Source: Candidatus Krumholzibacteriota bacterium (GTDB taxonomy: Bacteria; Krumholzibacteriota; Krumholzibacteriia; LZORAL124-64-63). From it: a stretch of DNA of 64,000 nt. Of this stretch, positions 1-9,845 are shown piece by piece. The notes beneath the pieces are model-generated. The model was not told the DNA's origin and made no database searches. It saw only the letters and a list, made by a program, of their open reading frames with translations. The stretch's first letter is position 1. Each line of letters starts with the position of its first letter. The stretch spans positions 45,954 to 109,953 of the forward strand of contig JAJRZA010000067.1 of assembly GCA_024275485.1 (NCBI GenBank), read 5' to 3'. The translations under genes were made by a program, and so were the position numbers.

Positions 1-1036
1 GTTTGACTTCGGATCCAAAACCACTGTTCCTGGTGGCGGTCAAAGATTCCGCATAGGTCGCTCCGGGTTTACGGTCCCCGAAAAGAGTCCCATCGTAGCG
101 GTGCAGATTGCTGGCAGCCTCGGCACAATTCAAAACGGTGTAAACAGGAACGGAGTTCAAAATATTTTTCATGGACACGCTAATCAGGGTAGCTCCCAAA
201 GCCTTCAATCGCCCCAGTGCTTCATGGTGGTCCCGACGAACTTCAGGATCCAGATCCACTTCAGCCAGTTCAGCCGGCACCCCTAACCGCACACCCTTGA
301 GATTGGTGGCCTGAACCAGAGGGGTTGAATCGACAGGGCGAGTCAACGAGGTGCTGTCGTGGGGATCGTGGCCTGCAAGGGCATTGAAAACCGTGTGGGC
401 ATCGGTAATGTCCCGGGCCAAAATGCCAATCGTATCGAGGGAGGAGACAAAAGCCACCAGACCAAAACGGGAGATCCGGCCATAAGTTGGTTTCAGCCCC
501 ACCACTGCACAGAAATGTGCTGGAAGACGAACACTGCCACCAGTATCACTACCCAAGGCAAACCAGGCCAACCCCGCAGCCACGGCGGCCGCCGAGCCAC
601 CGCTGCTGCCTCCGGCGGAATAACCGGTATCCCAGGGATTGACCACCCGGCCCAGGGTTGTGTGTTCACAGGATGATCCCATGCCAAATTCATCCATGGT
701 GGTCACCCCGGAGAATCCACATCCGGCTGCTCTCAACCGCTGAACCACCGTGCTGTCATAAGGGCTGCAATAACTGGCCAAAAGACGACTGCCGCAGTGG
801 GTGGGCCAACCAAGACCAGCAATGTTGGCCTTGATGGCGGCAGTGAACCCGGCCAAATTTCCAGCACCGGATTGGGAAGGGTTTTCATCGGGTAAAAAAT
901 CGGTATAGGCGCCAAGAGCATGGTTTTCCGCCACCGCTGCCTCATTCATCACCTGATTCCACTTTTGCACCGAACCAGCCCCCTCGGCCTGACGCCGAAG
1001 AGCCTGATGCATGGCCAGAGAGCGAAATTGTTTCAT
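1..1036 (-). CDS. gatA: Asp/Glu-tRNA amidotransferase subunit A, 3' end cut by window edge
   Basis: This is the amidase subunit that releases ammonia from glutamine and passes it to GatB to convert Glu-tRNA(Gln) or Asp-tRNA(Asn). It is absent from the ORF track because it runs off the left edge. I translated it from the ATG at 1036 and found about 345 codons without a stop. The amidase-signature triad is visible: Lys69 in AAIKANI, Ser144 in GGSSGGSAAAVAAG and nucleophile Ser168 in GSDTGGSVRLPA, with family-typical spacings of 75 and 24 residues. The usual IKDN motif reads IKAN. Its ATG overlaps the gatC stop (ATGA), so the two genes are translationally coupled. A general amidase is the alternative, but the gatC neighbour favours GatA. 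Confidence 0.9.
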   Translation of the reverse strand, partial: MKQFRSLAMHQALRRQAEGAGSVQKWNQVMNEAAVAENHALGAYTDFLPDENPSQSGAGNLAGFTAAIKANIAGLGWPTHCGSRLLASYCSPYDSTVVQRLRAAGCGFSGVTTMDEFGMGSSCEHTTLGRVVNPWDTGYSAGGSSGGSAAAVAAGLAWFALGSDTGGSVRLPAHFCAVVGLKPTYGRISRFGLVAFVSSLDTIGILARDITDAHTVFNALAGHDPHDSTSLTRPVDSTPLVQATNLKGVRLGVPAELAEVDLDPEVRRDHHEALGRLKALGATLISVSMKNILNSVPVYTVLNCAEAASNLHRYDGTLFGDRKPGATYAESLTATRNSGFGSEVK

Positions 1037-1218
1037 GTTGATGTTTTCCCGCCATCAGGCACTTCAGAAACAGCATGAGAATCTGGAATATCTGGCAATC
1101 CCGATACAAATTTTTCCATATCCCTCAAATCCGCCAGCAGCCTTTCCCTTTCTGCGGGGCCCAACTGCAAACCGGATAGTTTCTCCAGCTCCTGTAAACG
1201 TTCCAGATCCAAGATCAC
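1033..1218 (-). CDS. gatC: Short GatC-like amidotransferase subunit C
   Basis: GatC is the small chaperone-like subunit that wraps around GatA in the GatCAB complex. The product has only 61 residues, while typical GatC has about 95. The N-terminal helical part is recognisable (LEKLSGLQLGPAERERLLADL followed by a FVSGLPD-like segment), but the C-terminal half with the usual conserved R-x-D stretch is missing. The start is GTG at 1218; an in-frame TAG lies 9 codons upstream, so no longer form exists. The stop overlaps the gatA start as ATGA. Identification rests mainly on context and the N-terminal pattern. Confidence 0.7.
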   Translation of the reverse strand: MILDLERLQELEKLSGLQLGPAERERLLADLRDMEKFVSGLPDIPDSHAVSEVPDGGKTST

Positions 1219-1274
1219 TCCCAGCGGAAAAGGTGCATCCTAATTGTGGGTCTGCCGGCAGAATTTTTCAAGAG

Positions 1275-1304
1275 ATGATACCCGGCATCTGGTGCTGCAA
1301 CCAA
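1275..1304 (-). promoter_or_regulatory. Possible promoter for gatC-gatA
   Basis: On the minus strand TTGGTT and TATCAT are separated by 18 bases, about 57 bases upstream of the gatC start. The -10 matches the consensus at five of six positions; the -35 is weak. A second weaker pair (TTGAAA and CACAAT) lies closer to the gene. The call is tentative. Confidence 0.3.
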
Positions 1305-1360
1305 CACCGTGCTAAACTTATGGTAGACAATGCCCCTTATTGCAATTGAGGTCATCAATC

Positions 1361-3403
1361 TTGAAAACCAGTCCAGAGGCCATGGCATTCATTTTGTTGA
1401 TGGGGTTGTCCGCGCTGTGCCCGAGTGTGGCGATGGCGGAAACACCCCAGCCGTCACCCTATCATGCACCACCGGCACCCCTGGCTTCCAGAACGAATTT
1501 CCCACCTCCTGCTTCGGGGACCCGTGGCTTTGATGTCCTATCCTACGATTTGGATATTTCCCTGGACCCAAACCCAGGCACCATAGCCGGACGCGTGGAC
1601 GTGGGTTTGCAGTCGCTGCAAAACGGTTTGCAACTGATCCACCTGGATCTGGTTTCCACCCTGGATTGTCTGGAAATTTCCAGCGGCGGCGACATCCTGT
1701 TTTTTGAGCACCTGGGCGACAGCCTCCTTGTACACCTGAATGCGGCCCTGGCCGAGGCTGAAACCGAAACCCTCAGCATCTCCTACGAAGGGCGTCCCCG
1801 GCCACACGGAAGCTTTCATGCCGGCATGATGTACCGCCTGCACAACTCCGGCACCGTCGGCGATCCCAGTGACGACTTTCCCGTCATCGCCAGCGTGAGC
1901 GAAACCTGGTCGGCCCACAGCTGGTGGCCCTGCAAGGATCATCCGTCGGACAAGGCCCTGGTTTCGTTGACCGCATCGGTGCCGGACTCTCTTTCTCTGG
2001 TTTCCAACGGAACCCTTTTGGGTGTGCAATCCAATCAACCGGGCTGGAGAACCTACCGTTGGCGAGAGGCCTACCCTCTGCCCACATACCTTGTCTCGGT
2101 GGCCGCGAGCAACTATGTGGGCTGGACTGAGGATTGCCTCGTCAGCCCGTTAAACGGACCGGATCAAAATATTTCCCTGGGTTTTCAGGTCTTCCCCCAT
2201 GATTTGTCCGATGCAGCCACGGATCTGGCCATGACATGCCAGGCCATGGACTTTATGGCCCAGCTGGCCGGCCCCTATCCTTTCGACGGTGAAAAGTACG
2301 ACCAGGTGGAAATCAAATGGGGCGGGGCCATGGAACACTCCACTGCCACCAGCCTGCCACCCTACCTTTTTCTGGGCACCGCCCGATTCGAAAACCTGGT
2401 GGTTCACGAACTGGCCCACCAGTGGTTTGGCGACAGCCTTACACCCGCCGTCTGGTCGGACATCTGGCTGAACGAAGGATTTGCCCGCTATTGTGAGGCC
2501 CTTTGGATGGAGCATAGCCGAAACCGCGAAGCCTACGCCGAGTTCATGCAAAATATTGGTCCCGTCTTCCATGAGAACCTGTTTGTGGGCGATGGTTTGC
2601 TGGCGGACCCCGATCCCATACTACCCAATACTCTGGTGTACGACAAAGGAGCCTGGTTGCTGCATTCCCTGAGGTTGTTGTTGGGTGACAATGATTTTTT
2701 CGCTCTCCTGCACAACTACGCCACGGCACCGGACCTGATCCATGATTCGACCACCACTGGGGACTTCATCCAGCTGGCGGAGCAACAGGCCGGACGGAAT
2801 CTGGACAATTTTTTTCACCCCTGGCTGAACACCGAAACCGTGGCCCGGTTGCACAGTGAAGTCGAGATTCATTACGGCGGGGAAATCGGCAATGTGCGTT
2901 TAAGGTTCCAGCAACTGCAAGAGGTCTGGCTGGAGATGGGCATCCCGGTTGTATTGCACTGTGGAGGGTCCGACACACAAATGATCTTGACCATGGATCG
3001 GCGGGAGCAGGTATTTCAGCTGGCTTTGGATTGCCCGGTGGATTCAGTGAGCATCGACCCGGAATCGCTGGTCCTCATGCAAAAGGCCAACGCGTCGGCC
3101 CCGTTAATGACCGTTGAAAGGCCCTGGCCCAACCCCTCATATCTATCAGGTGCCGATTTCCGAATCTACCTGCTGGAAAGTTCAGAGCTGTCGGTCAACA
3201 TGTTTGATGTGCGGGGACGGCGGGTTTATCAGAGTCGTGTGGGAAGGTTGGGCGCCACCGGTGCGGCGGGGGAAGCGGACAGCACTCCGTACATCTGGCA
3301 CTTCTCACCGGCTGAGGTGGATGTTCTGGCAGCGGGCGTCTACTGGTTTGAATTCCTGGCATCCGGCCATCGGGTGGTGCGTAAAATCGTCTTCATTCAT
3401 TGA
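1361..3403 (+). CDS. Secreted M1-family zinc metallopeptidase with C-terminal sorting-like tail
   Basis: This is an exported aminopeptidase-like protein of family M1. The zinc site is HELAH at about residues 349-353, with the third ligand Glu372 in WLNEGFARYCEAL. The substrate motif reads GGAMEH, as in many secreted M1 peptidases, rather than GAMEN. The N-terminus is a signal peptide ending in SVAMA before ETPQ. The last 90 residues (PWPNPS..., MFDVRGRRVYQS, AGVYWFEF) form a FlgD/Por-secretion-tail-like beta domain seen in FCB bacteria. The ORF track starts at a TTG at 1340. I prefer the TTG at 1361 because GAGG lies nine bases before it and it gives a lysine-containing n-region. The gene converges with pcrA, 22 bases away. 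Confidence 0.88.
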   Translation: MKTSPEAMAFILLMGLSALCPSVAMAETPQPSPYHAPPAPLASRTNFPPPASGTRGFDVLSYDLDISLDPNPGTIAGRVDVGLQSLQNGLQLIHLDLVSTLDCLEISSGGDILFFEHLGDSLLVHLNAALAEAETETLSISYEGRPRPHGSFHAGMMYRLHNSGTVGDPSDDFPVIASVSETWSAHSWWPCKDHPSDKALVSLTASVPDSLSLVSNGTLLGVQSNQPGWRTYRWREAYPLPTYLVSVAASNYVGWTEDCLVSPLNGPDQNISLGFQVFPHDLSDAATDLAMTCQAMDFMAQLAGPYPFDGEKYDQVEIKWGGAMEHSTATSLPPYLFLGTARFENLVVHELAHQWFGDSLTPAVWSDIWLNEGFARYCEALWMEHSRNREAYAEFMQNIGPVFHENLFVGDGLLADPDPILPNTLVYDKGAWLLHSLRLLLGDNDFFALLHNYATAPDLIHDSTTTGDFIQLAEQQAGRNLDNFFHPWLNTETVARLHSEVEIHYGGEIGNVRLRFQQLQEVWLEMGIPVVLHCGGSDTQMILTMDRREQVFQLALDCPVDSVSIDPESLVLMQKANASAPLMTVERPWPNPSYLSGADFRIYLLESSELSVNMFDVRGRRVYQSRVGRLGATGAAGEADSTPYIWHFSPAEVDVLAAGVYWFEFLASGHRVVRKIVFIH

Positions 3404-3425
3404 CCGGGTAGTGCCCAAGGACGGA

Positions 3426-5804
3426 TCAATCAAGTGGAGTCAAGTTGGTGTATTTGGGGTTGATGTGCTTGTGACCAGCCTGAAAAAAGTCCACCGTTAC
3501 GAGGGTATCATCCCCTGTCCCTTCCACTCGCACGACCCGCCCTGATCCAAAAATCCCGTGGGTAACCAGTTGTCCGGTGAAGTAGGGGGAGTCCTGGCAC
3601 ACATCGCTGTCCCAGTCGGCGGCACTGTCATTCACTTTGCTTTTGTGAGAGCGGTTGCTTGATCCCCATTGGTCCGGGCTGACGGAAGCAGAGGCGCCGC
3701 TGGCCTGACTTCCGGCACTGTTGGCCAGGGAACGTGCGGTGCCACTGTCTGAACTCCAGGTTGACCGACCAAGCCTGCCTTTAGGTTGTTGCTGGACCCG
3801 ACCATGACCACCTGAGTAGCTGGATCCCCCAAAGAGCGACTGCGAAACGGAGGTGGAAGCGTTGAGGTCCAGGTGCCGCCTCTCCACCACTTCATCCGGT
3901 ACTTCCACCAGAAAACGCGAAGGCAAACTGTCCTGCCAGGTGCCAAACCGACGACGGCGTGCGGCGTGCAGCAGGTAGACCCGTTTTTGCGCCCGGGTGA
4001 TGGCCACATAAAATAGCCGACGCTCTTCTTCCAGGGAATGCTCATCGTCCCGACTGTTGATGTGCGGAAGGATATCGTCTTCCACCCCCGAGACCACCAC
4101 CACCGGGAATTCCAGACCCTTGGCCGTGTGGATGGTCATCAATCGCACGACGCCTTCTTCGGTGCTGATCTTATCCGGATCCGCCACCAGGGCAACCTGC
4201 TCCAAAAATTGCAGCAGTGATCCACCGGCGCTCGCTTCGTCAAAACTACCGGCGGCGTTCAGAAGTTCGGCCACGTTTTCGCCGCGCACACCCGCGGTGT
4301 CAGGGTCGTCGGCCTCCAGGTAGCTTAGGAAACCAATATCCTTGGTCACCATTTCCACAAGCCCCATAACCTTAACCTCTTGCTGAAGACGCATGCGCCA
4401 CAGAGTGATCATCTGGAAGAAATCACGCACCCGCTTGCAGGCCGCCGGGGCAATCTGCTGTTCCATAAGCCCAACTTCGGCAGCGGCTTCGCCCAGGGTG
4501 AGTTCCTCCCGGTTGGCCAGCTCCATCAGGCGCTCCACGGTGGTCTTGCCGATCTTCCGCTTGGGCACATTGATCACCCGAAGAGTGCTGATGATGTCGG
4601 CCGGGTTGGCGATGAGTTTGAGATAGGCCATCACGTCGCGCACTTCCTTGCGGTCGTAGAAATGCAGGCTGCCCACCACTTGATAGGCAATGTGGGCCCT
4701 GCGCAGGGCATCTTCAAGCACACGAGACTGGGCGTTGGTCGGATACAGGACCGTGATGTCGCCACGACTCATGCCGCCATTGCCGGTCTCAGCCCGCACG
4801 ATGTCCACCAACCGGGCTGCCTCGTCTTCGTCGTCGTGAAATTCCTCTTCGGTGAGAAGGTCGCCGTCTCCATCACTGGTCCAGAGATTTTTGCCCTTGC
4901 GTCGTTTGTTGTTGGCGATGACCTCGTTGGCAGCTTTAAGAATATGGCCTGTGCTGCGATAGTTTTGTTCCAGACGGAAAGTGACCGCTCCGGGAAAAAA
5001 TTCGTCGAATTTGAGCATGTTCTCGATGCGGGCGCCGCGCCAACTGTAGATACTCTGATCGTCGTCACCAACCACAAAGAGGTTGCCGTGAACCGTGGAC
5101 AGCAGCTTGACCAACAGCATTTGCAAAGGGTTGGTATCCTGAAACTCGTCCACCATTACGTGACGGAATTTTCTGGCGTACTTCTCGCGCACTTCGTCGT
5201 CTTTTTCCAGCAACTGCACGGTGCGCAGAATGAGATCGTCAAAATCCAGGGCGTTGGCCTTGTGCAGGGCCTTTTCGTAGGCCTCGTACAGGGCGGCGTA
5301 TTTCTCTTCGATAAAGGTATTGGCCCTGGCGGCGGCCTGCTGTGGATCGAAGTCGTCGTTCTTCCAGGTGCTGATGGTCGACAGGGTGCCCTGGGGAGTG
5401 AACTGTTTGGGGTCGATTTTCAGGTCGGCCATGGCCTGCTTGATGAGTTTTTTGGAATCGTCGGTGTCGTAAATGGAGAAATCGCGTTTGATGCCGATGG
5501 CTTCGCCGTCGCTGCGCAGGACTTTCAGCCCGGTGGCGTGGAAAGTTCCAATCCAGAAAGGTGCCTGATTCTCGCCGACGGTTTTTGCGATGCGCTCCCG
5601 CATCTCCCTGGCGGCACGGTTGGTGAAGGTGAAGGCAATGATCTCGCCGGGCCGGATGCCTTTTTCAGCCAAAAGCCAGGCCACGCGGGTGGTCAGGACG
5701 CGGGTTTTGCCACTGCCGGCACCGGCAACCACGAGGACGGGGCCATTGGGTGCGGCGACAGCGTCGCGTTGGGCTGAATTCAGGGTAGAGAGGATGTCGG
5801 TCAC
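3426..5804 (-). CDS. pcrA: ATP-dependent DNA helicase, UvrD/PcrA family
   Basis: This is a superfamily 1 3'-5' helicase acting in repair, replication restart and transcription-coupled repair. Walker A GAGSGKT is at residues 28-34. It is followed by motif II DEFQDTN, VGDDDQSIYSWRGA, QNYRS, HTAKGLEFP and FYVAITRAQKR. A serine/glycine-rich linker precedes a C-terminal Tudor-like segment (GIFGSGRVVRVEGTGDDTLVTVDF), which in PcrA/UvrD contacts RNA polymerase. The ORF track extends to 5912, but the GTG at 5804 has GGAG five bases upstream and begins with the family-typical start TDILSTLNSAQRDAV. That gives 792 residues, near the usual 720-780. UvrD and PcrA cannot be distinguished here. Confidence 0.93.
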   Translation of the reverse strand: MTDILSTLNSAQRDAVAAPNGPVLVVAGAGSGKTRVLTTRVAWLLAEKGIRPGEIIAFTFTNRAAREMRERIAKTVGENQAPFWIGTFHATGLKVLRSDGEAIGIKRDFSIYDTDDSKKLIKQAMADLKIDPKQFTPQGTLSTISTWKNDDFDPQQAAARANTFIEEKYAALYEAYEKALHKANALDFDDLILRTVQLLEKDDEVREKYARKFRHVMVDEFQDTNPLQMLLVKLLSTVHGNLFVVGDDDQSIYSWRGARIENMLKFDEFFPGAVTFRLEQNYRSTGHILKAANEVIANNKRRKGKNLWTSDGDGDLLTEEEFHDDEDEAARLVDIVRAETGNGGMSRGDITVLYPTNAQSRVLEDALRRAHIAYQVVGSLHFYDRKEVRDVMAYLKLIANPADIISTLRVINVPKRKIGKTTVERLMELANREELTLGEAAAEVGLMEQQIAPAACKRVRDFFQMITLWRMRLQQEVKVMGLVEMVTKDIGFLSYLEADDPDTAGVRGENVAELLNAAGSFDEASAGGSLLQFLEQVALVADPDKISTEEGVVRLMTIHTAKGLEFPVVVVSGVEDDILPHINSRDDEHSLEEERRLFYVAITRAQKRVYLLHAARRRRFGTWQDSLPSRFLVEVPDEVVERRHLDLNASTSVSQSLFGGSSYSGGHGRVQQQPKGRLGRSTWSSDSGTARSLANSAGSQASGASASVSPDQWGSSNRSHKSKVNDSAADWDSDVCQDSPYFTGQLVTHGIFGSGRVVRVEGTGDDTLVTVDFFQAGHKHINPKYTNLTPLD

Positions 5805-5996
5805 TGTGGCTCCGTCTGCAATTGGCTGAAAATAATAATTAGGCCCCGTTTCCCGAAGCGGTCCATGGGCAATGAGGGGTAAGATGGCACGGATTGGTGG
5901 TTGGGGCAACAAGGTTGGTCAAAAGATCCCATAAAGTTCCGGCCCTATGCTGAACTGGAAAGTGGCATCCAGACCCGGAACAGTCGCTATCGTTGG

Positions 5997-8900
5997 TCAG
6001 TACTCGAATCGATATTTCAGGTCGAGATTGTAGGAAGGCTGCCCCTGGTTTTCATCAATGCGCCGACGGACTTCCGATTGCAATAGGAGGTGGTCATTGA
6101 TCTGGTATTCCACCATGAAATCCCGATCATCCTGGCGAATTCCCTGGGCGTATTTCAGATACAGGTCACTACCAATGTACTTGCCGACACCGATCAGGGG
6201 GTCCAGACCACTTTGGCCGGTGTCCCGCTCGCGTTGGATCTGATCAATCTCAAAGGTGTCGAAGACGTCCCATTCCCTGGCGATTTCACGTTCCAGGAAG
6301 TTGAACCCGGCGGAAATGGAAGTATTGGTCAAACGCCCAGCGTCACCTTCGGGAGTAGCCTCGGGTTCCAAACCCAACAGCATGCGCTGGATGGCTTCCC
6401 TGCTGTATCCCCGTTCAGAGGAAAAGGTGATCTCGGGCTTGTTGATGGTGCCACCCACGTGTACACCGATGTGTTCGACGATGGTGTTGCTGCTGTACTG
6501 GCTGCGCAGGCGGTAGCGTGTCTCGGCGTCAATATCCATGCGGGGGTCGAAACCCAATTCGTTGCTGAAGTCCAACCGACCCCGCTTGACGTTGAAACTG
6601 TTGTTGAAAAGCACCAACCGCCCGGAATTGATATCCAGGTTCCCACGCAGAGCCAATCCACTCTCGTCGCGCACAAGATCCATGTCTCCACCCAGGAAAA
6701 GCTCCATTTCCCGGTTGAGAATGCGCACCGTTCGCGGCGCTGCGTGCAGTTTCAAATCACCCAACCAATCGGGAGCCACCGTGGGCGCCAGGGGGTCCAC
6801 CGCATCAGGCTGTTCTTTGAAATTTCCATTGTAACGGGCTTTCTGCACAGTAACCGCCCCGAAGAACTTCGGAACCATCAAACTGTCCGGGCCGACAAAG
6901 ACACTGCTGACCCGAAAATTATTGCTGCTGACAATGGCCCGCAAATCGGGAATCGACGCCACCAGGAAACGATCCAGATCCAACAGGACATTGAATGATT
7001 CGAGTTCCAAACCCTTGAAAACAACCTTGCCTTCGCCACTGAAGCTTCCGAGCAACCCTTCCTTGCCCTGGATTTCGGTGATCAGCAGTTCATTGCCCTG
7101 AAAAACACCTTTGCAGGAAGTCTCGGAATAAATTTCCTCCTGCTTGGGCAGGACAAAACCGGCATCCTTTATTTCCAGGCTTCCCTGGTAATATGGATGG
7201 TCGAGGGGACCACTGACGACCACCGACGCCCTGCCCGTTCCGCTGCTTTGAATAAACCCGTTGGTTGCCCGGCTCATGGGCTCCAGATCGGTTCCTGGGG
7301 GGATTTCCAGCTGCATGTAGAATGGACCATCAAGGGGAGTCACAGGCTCGCTGAGAAAATCAAGTTCCATGGGAATTTCAATCCGGCCGGTAAGCAAGAA
7401 GGTATCCTTGCGACCGCTCAGGTCGGCCAAGACCAGTTGGTTGCTGTCGGCCCATATCTGACCATCCAATTCGTCCATGTGGATCCAGTGCAAGTGAAAA
7501 GGCGCACTGTGCAGATTGCCGGCAATTTGAGGATCGTCGGTGGTGCCGCCGATAACCATGTCGCCGGAAAATCGGCCTTGCAAACGTTCGAGAGCGGGAA
7601 TTTGGAACTGCTCCAGAAAGAGCCAGTCACCATCAACAAGGGACACATCCAGATCCAGCTCCGCACCAGACCAGAAATCGGCCGGGCCCACTCCTTGGTG
7701 TTCCACGATTCCCCGCAAATCAAGCCGACCGAATTCCGTGGCCAGGTGTAGATTTTCCAATTCCAGAGCGCCTCGATGAAATTGGGCGATGATTGCCATG
7801 GTATCAACCCTGGCCAGGGCAAAATCAGCGCCGGTCAGCAAACCATTCAATTCGACGAACGGCTGCCGACTGGGACCTCTGATATCAACCGTGGCGGTGG
7901 CCTGACCAATCAACGGGGCTCGAGTTTCCACAAAAGGATTGAGCAGGCCCAAATCGAAATCGTCCAGTTTCAAGTTCCCGGTCACCTCGCTGTTGGCATC
8001 GTACCGACCGGAACACTCAACCCGCCCCTGCTCCGATGCGAAGACCAAACCGGGCAGTTCAAAGAAACCATGGCCCAGGGAAAAATTCACTTCATCGGCG
8101 AGAGACCAATGGGTTCCCTCCATGTCAACCGAAAAACGATCCACCTGGAAAAACTGGATGGTGTCGTGAAAAACGGAATTGAAATTCAGCACCACGGTTG
8201 TATCGCCAAGCTGGGAACGGAAAGTATCGACTCGGGCGCCCTTTGACGAGGCCGAGCCTCTGATGAGATACTCACCCAGGGGAACTCCACCGATGACCAG
8301 CCCCTGTCCCTGCATGCTGGTGTTGATGACCGGATCGCCGAGGGTATCGTCCACCATCAGTTCAACTTCGCCAAACCGGACAGCCAATTCATCGAGCTGG
8401 AAATCATAAACCCCGAGCCAACCGTCGAAACGCAGCTTGTCCAGGGGTCCAAGCACGTCACCATGACCATAGAGGCGGCCCCGGAGATCCGGCCAATGCC
8501 ATTGATCAGGAAGAGTGCTGATATCCTCGGAACCAAGGCTCAGTTGTCCGGTAACGATCTGCTCCTTGTCACTGCTGCCCTCAAAAAGGGCATGCAGGTC
8601 CTTGTAGTAGATTTCGATTTGTTTGAAAGAAACGGAATCGGCCATGGCCTCAACGTCCACATAACAGGTATCAAAGGGAACAATCTCAATGACTCCGTCG
8701 TGCAAGACCCCGCTCACCCGGGTCCACAGCGGCACATCGGTATGTTCAATCTTCAATCGACCATGGCCATCGGTGACCGGAAGTTCATCCTCGCCAGGCA
8801 CCAGACCGTTGGCCATGTTCACATGGGCCACATCACCTTCGAGCATGAAAGCAACATTTTCACTGTTTGAAATATCGAAACGACCGGTGCCGTCGAATTC

Positions 8901-9845
8901 AGCTTCGTTGATGAAACCCCGGATCTCGGTGAGCAATACCTCGGTCTTGCCGATCACAGCCCGGCCCTGCAAATCCCGCAGTTGATAACCTTCCAACTCA
9001 CCGGAAAAAAGCCCTTCGTAGACGATGTTGTCGTCGATGGTCTTGAAGGTGGCTGTCAAATCGCCTTCAGCCTTGAAACCGATGGTCATATCGATGAGAT
9101 TTTCAACCTCGGCAACGTTCACACCTTCGGCCTGAACCTCCAGATCAAGGACCTCGTCCCATCGCCTGCTTCCCGAAACGTGAAATTTCTTGCCGTTAAA
9201 AAGGCCGTACACCGGATTGACCCGGACCTGATCCCGGTCCACCGAAACCTGACCCCTGAGGTTTTCCAAACTACTTTGGTGGGTGTCCCAAACAACATCG
9301 CAACTGCGCAGGATCAAATCGATTCCTTCATCGGATCGTACTTCGCCCCGAAAATCCAGTTTGCTGATTCGCTCCATCAGCCTCCCCTGGGAATTGCTGA
9401 ATTCCAGGAATGCGCCGCTGATGGTCAGATGATCCATAGCCAGACGGGGAAAGGCAATCGGCTCTTTGTCAGGAAGGGAATCGGTTCCGGACCGGGAAAA
9501 AACTTCAGGATTGCGCACATCCACCCGGCGCAAACGAGGAACCACCCCCAACACTTCAGTCAGGGAAAAATCAACCCGCACCGTATCTGCCGAAACCAGG
9601 GTCATGCCGCCGGATTGGCTGGGGAGAGTCAACGATACACCGTACAAGTCCATGCCTTCAAAAATGCGAACTTTGAAATCGCGTACACTCAACCCACCTT
9701 CTTCGATGCCAAGCAAATGCCGTCCCACCAGACGGGAAAATGGTGGTGCCACAATCTGTGGATTGAATCCAACCCAGACCAACAGCCCGATGATGACCGA
9801 CCAGGCCACCATCAGAGGTAGGTTTTTTGGCTTGATCCATCGCAT
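5997..9845 (-). CDS. tamB: TamB-like translocation and assembly module protein (DUF490)
   Basis: This is an inner-membrane-anchored AsmA/TamB-type bridge protein, thought to work with TamA or BamA in outer-membrane protein insertion or lipid transport across the periplasm. There is one N-terminal membrane helix (LMVAWSVIIGLLVWVGF). It is followed by about 1,200 residues of repetitive beta-strand sequence and a C-terminal TamB domain with LDINSGRLVLFNNSFNVKRG and QRMLLGLEP motifs. The ORF track begins at 9875, but the ATG at 9845 shares one base with the tamA stop (TGATG) and gives a cleaner N-terminus, with 1,282 residues against about 1,260 in Escherichia coli. The pair order tamA-tamB matches the usual operon. 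Confidence 0.9.
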   Translation of the reverse strand: MRWIKPKNLPLMVAWSVIIGLLVWVGFNPQIVAPPFSRLVGRHLLGIEEGGLSVRDFKVRIFEGMDLYGVSLTLPSQSGGMTLVSADTVRVDFSLTEVLGVVPRLRRVDVRNPEVFSRSGTDSLPDKEPIAFPRLAMDHLTISGAFLEFSNSQGRLMERISKLDFRGEVRSDEGIDLILRSCDVVWDTHQSSLENLRGQVSVDRDQVRVNPVYGLFNGKKFHVSGSRRWDEVLDLEVQAEGVNVAEVENLIDMTIGFKAEGDLTATFKTIDDNIVYEGLFSGELEGYQLRDLQGRAVIGKTEVLLTEIRGFINEAEFDGTGRFDISNSENVAFMLEGDVAHVNMANGLVPGEDELPVTDGHGRLKIEHTDVPLWTRVSGVLHDGVIEIVPFDTCYVDVEAMADSVSFKQIEIYYKDLHALFEGSSDKEQIVTGQLSLGSEDISTLPDQWHWPDLRGRLYGHGDVLGPLDKLRFDGWLGVYDFQLDELAVRFGEVELMVDDTLGDPVINTSMQGQGLVIGGVPLGEYLIRGSASSKGARVDTFRSQLGDTTVVLNFNSVFHDTIQFFQVDRFSVDMEGTHWSLADEVNFSLGHGFFELPGLVFASEQGRVECSGRYDANSEVTGNLKLDDFDLGLLNPFVETRAPLIGQATATVDIRGPSRQPFVELNGLLTGADFALARVDTMAIIAQFHRGALELENLHLATEFGRLDLRGIVEHQGVGPADFWSGAELDLDVSLVDGDWLFLEQFQIPALERLQGRFSGDMVIGGTTDDPQIAGNLHSAPFHLHWIHMDELDGQIWADSNQLVLADLSGRKDTFLLTGRIEIPMELDFLSEPVTPLDGPFYMQLEIPPGTDLEPMSRATNGFIQSSGTGRASVVVSGPLDHPYYQGSLEIKDAGFVLPKQEEIYSETSCKGVFQGNELLITEIQGKEGLLGSFSGEGKVVFKGLELESFNVLLDLDRFLVASIPDLRAIVSSNNFRVSSVFVGPDSLMVPKFFGAVTVQKARYNGNFKEQPDAVDPLAPTVAPDWLGDLKLHAAPRTVRILNREMELFLGGDMDLVRDESGLALRGNLDINSGRLVLFNNSFNVKRGRLDFSNELGFDPRMDIDAETRYRLRSQYSSNTIVEHIGVHVGGTINKPEITFSSERGYSREAIQRMLLGLEPEATPEGDAGRLTNTSISAGFNFLEREIAREWDVFDTFEIDQIQRERDTGQSGLDPLIGVGKYIGSDLYLKYAQGIRQDDRDFMVEYQINDHLLLQSEVRRRIDENQGQPSYNLDLKYRFEY

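Noticed and set aside
4380-5777. 465-residue plus-strand ORF
   Set aside because: Antisense to the pcrA helicase domain; a shadow ORF.
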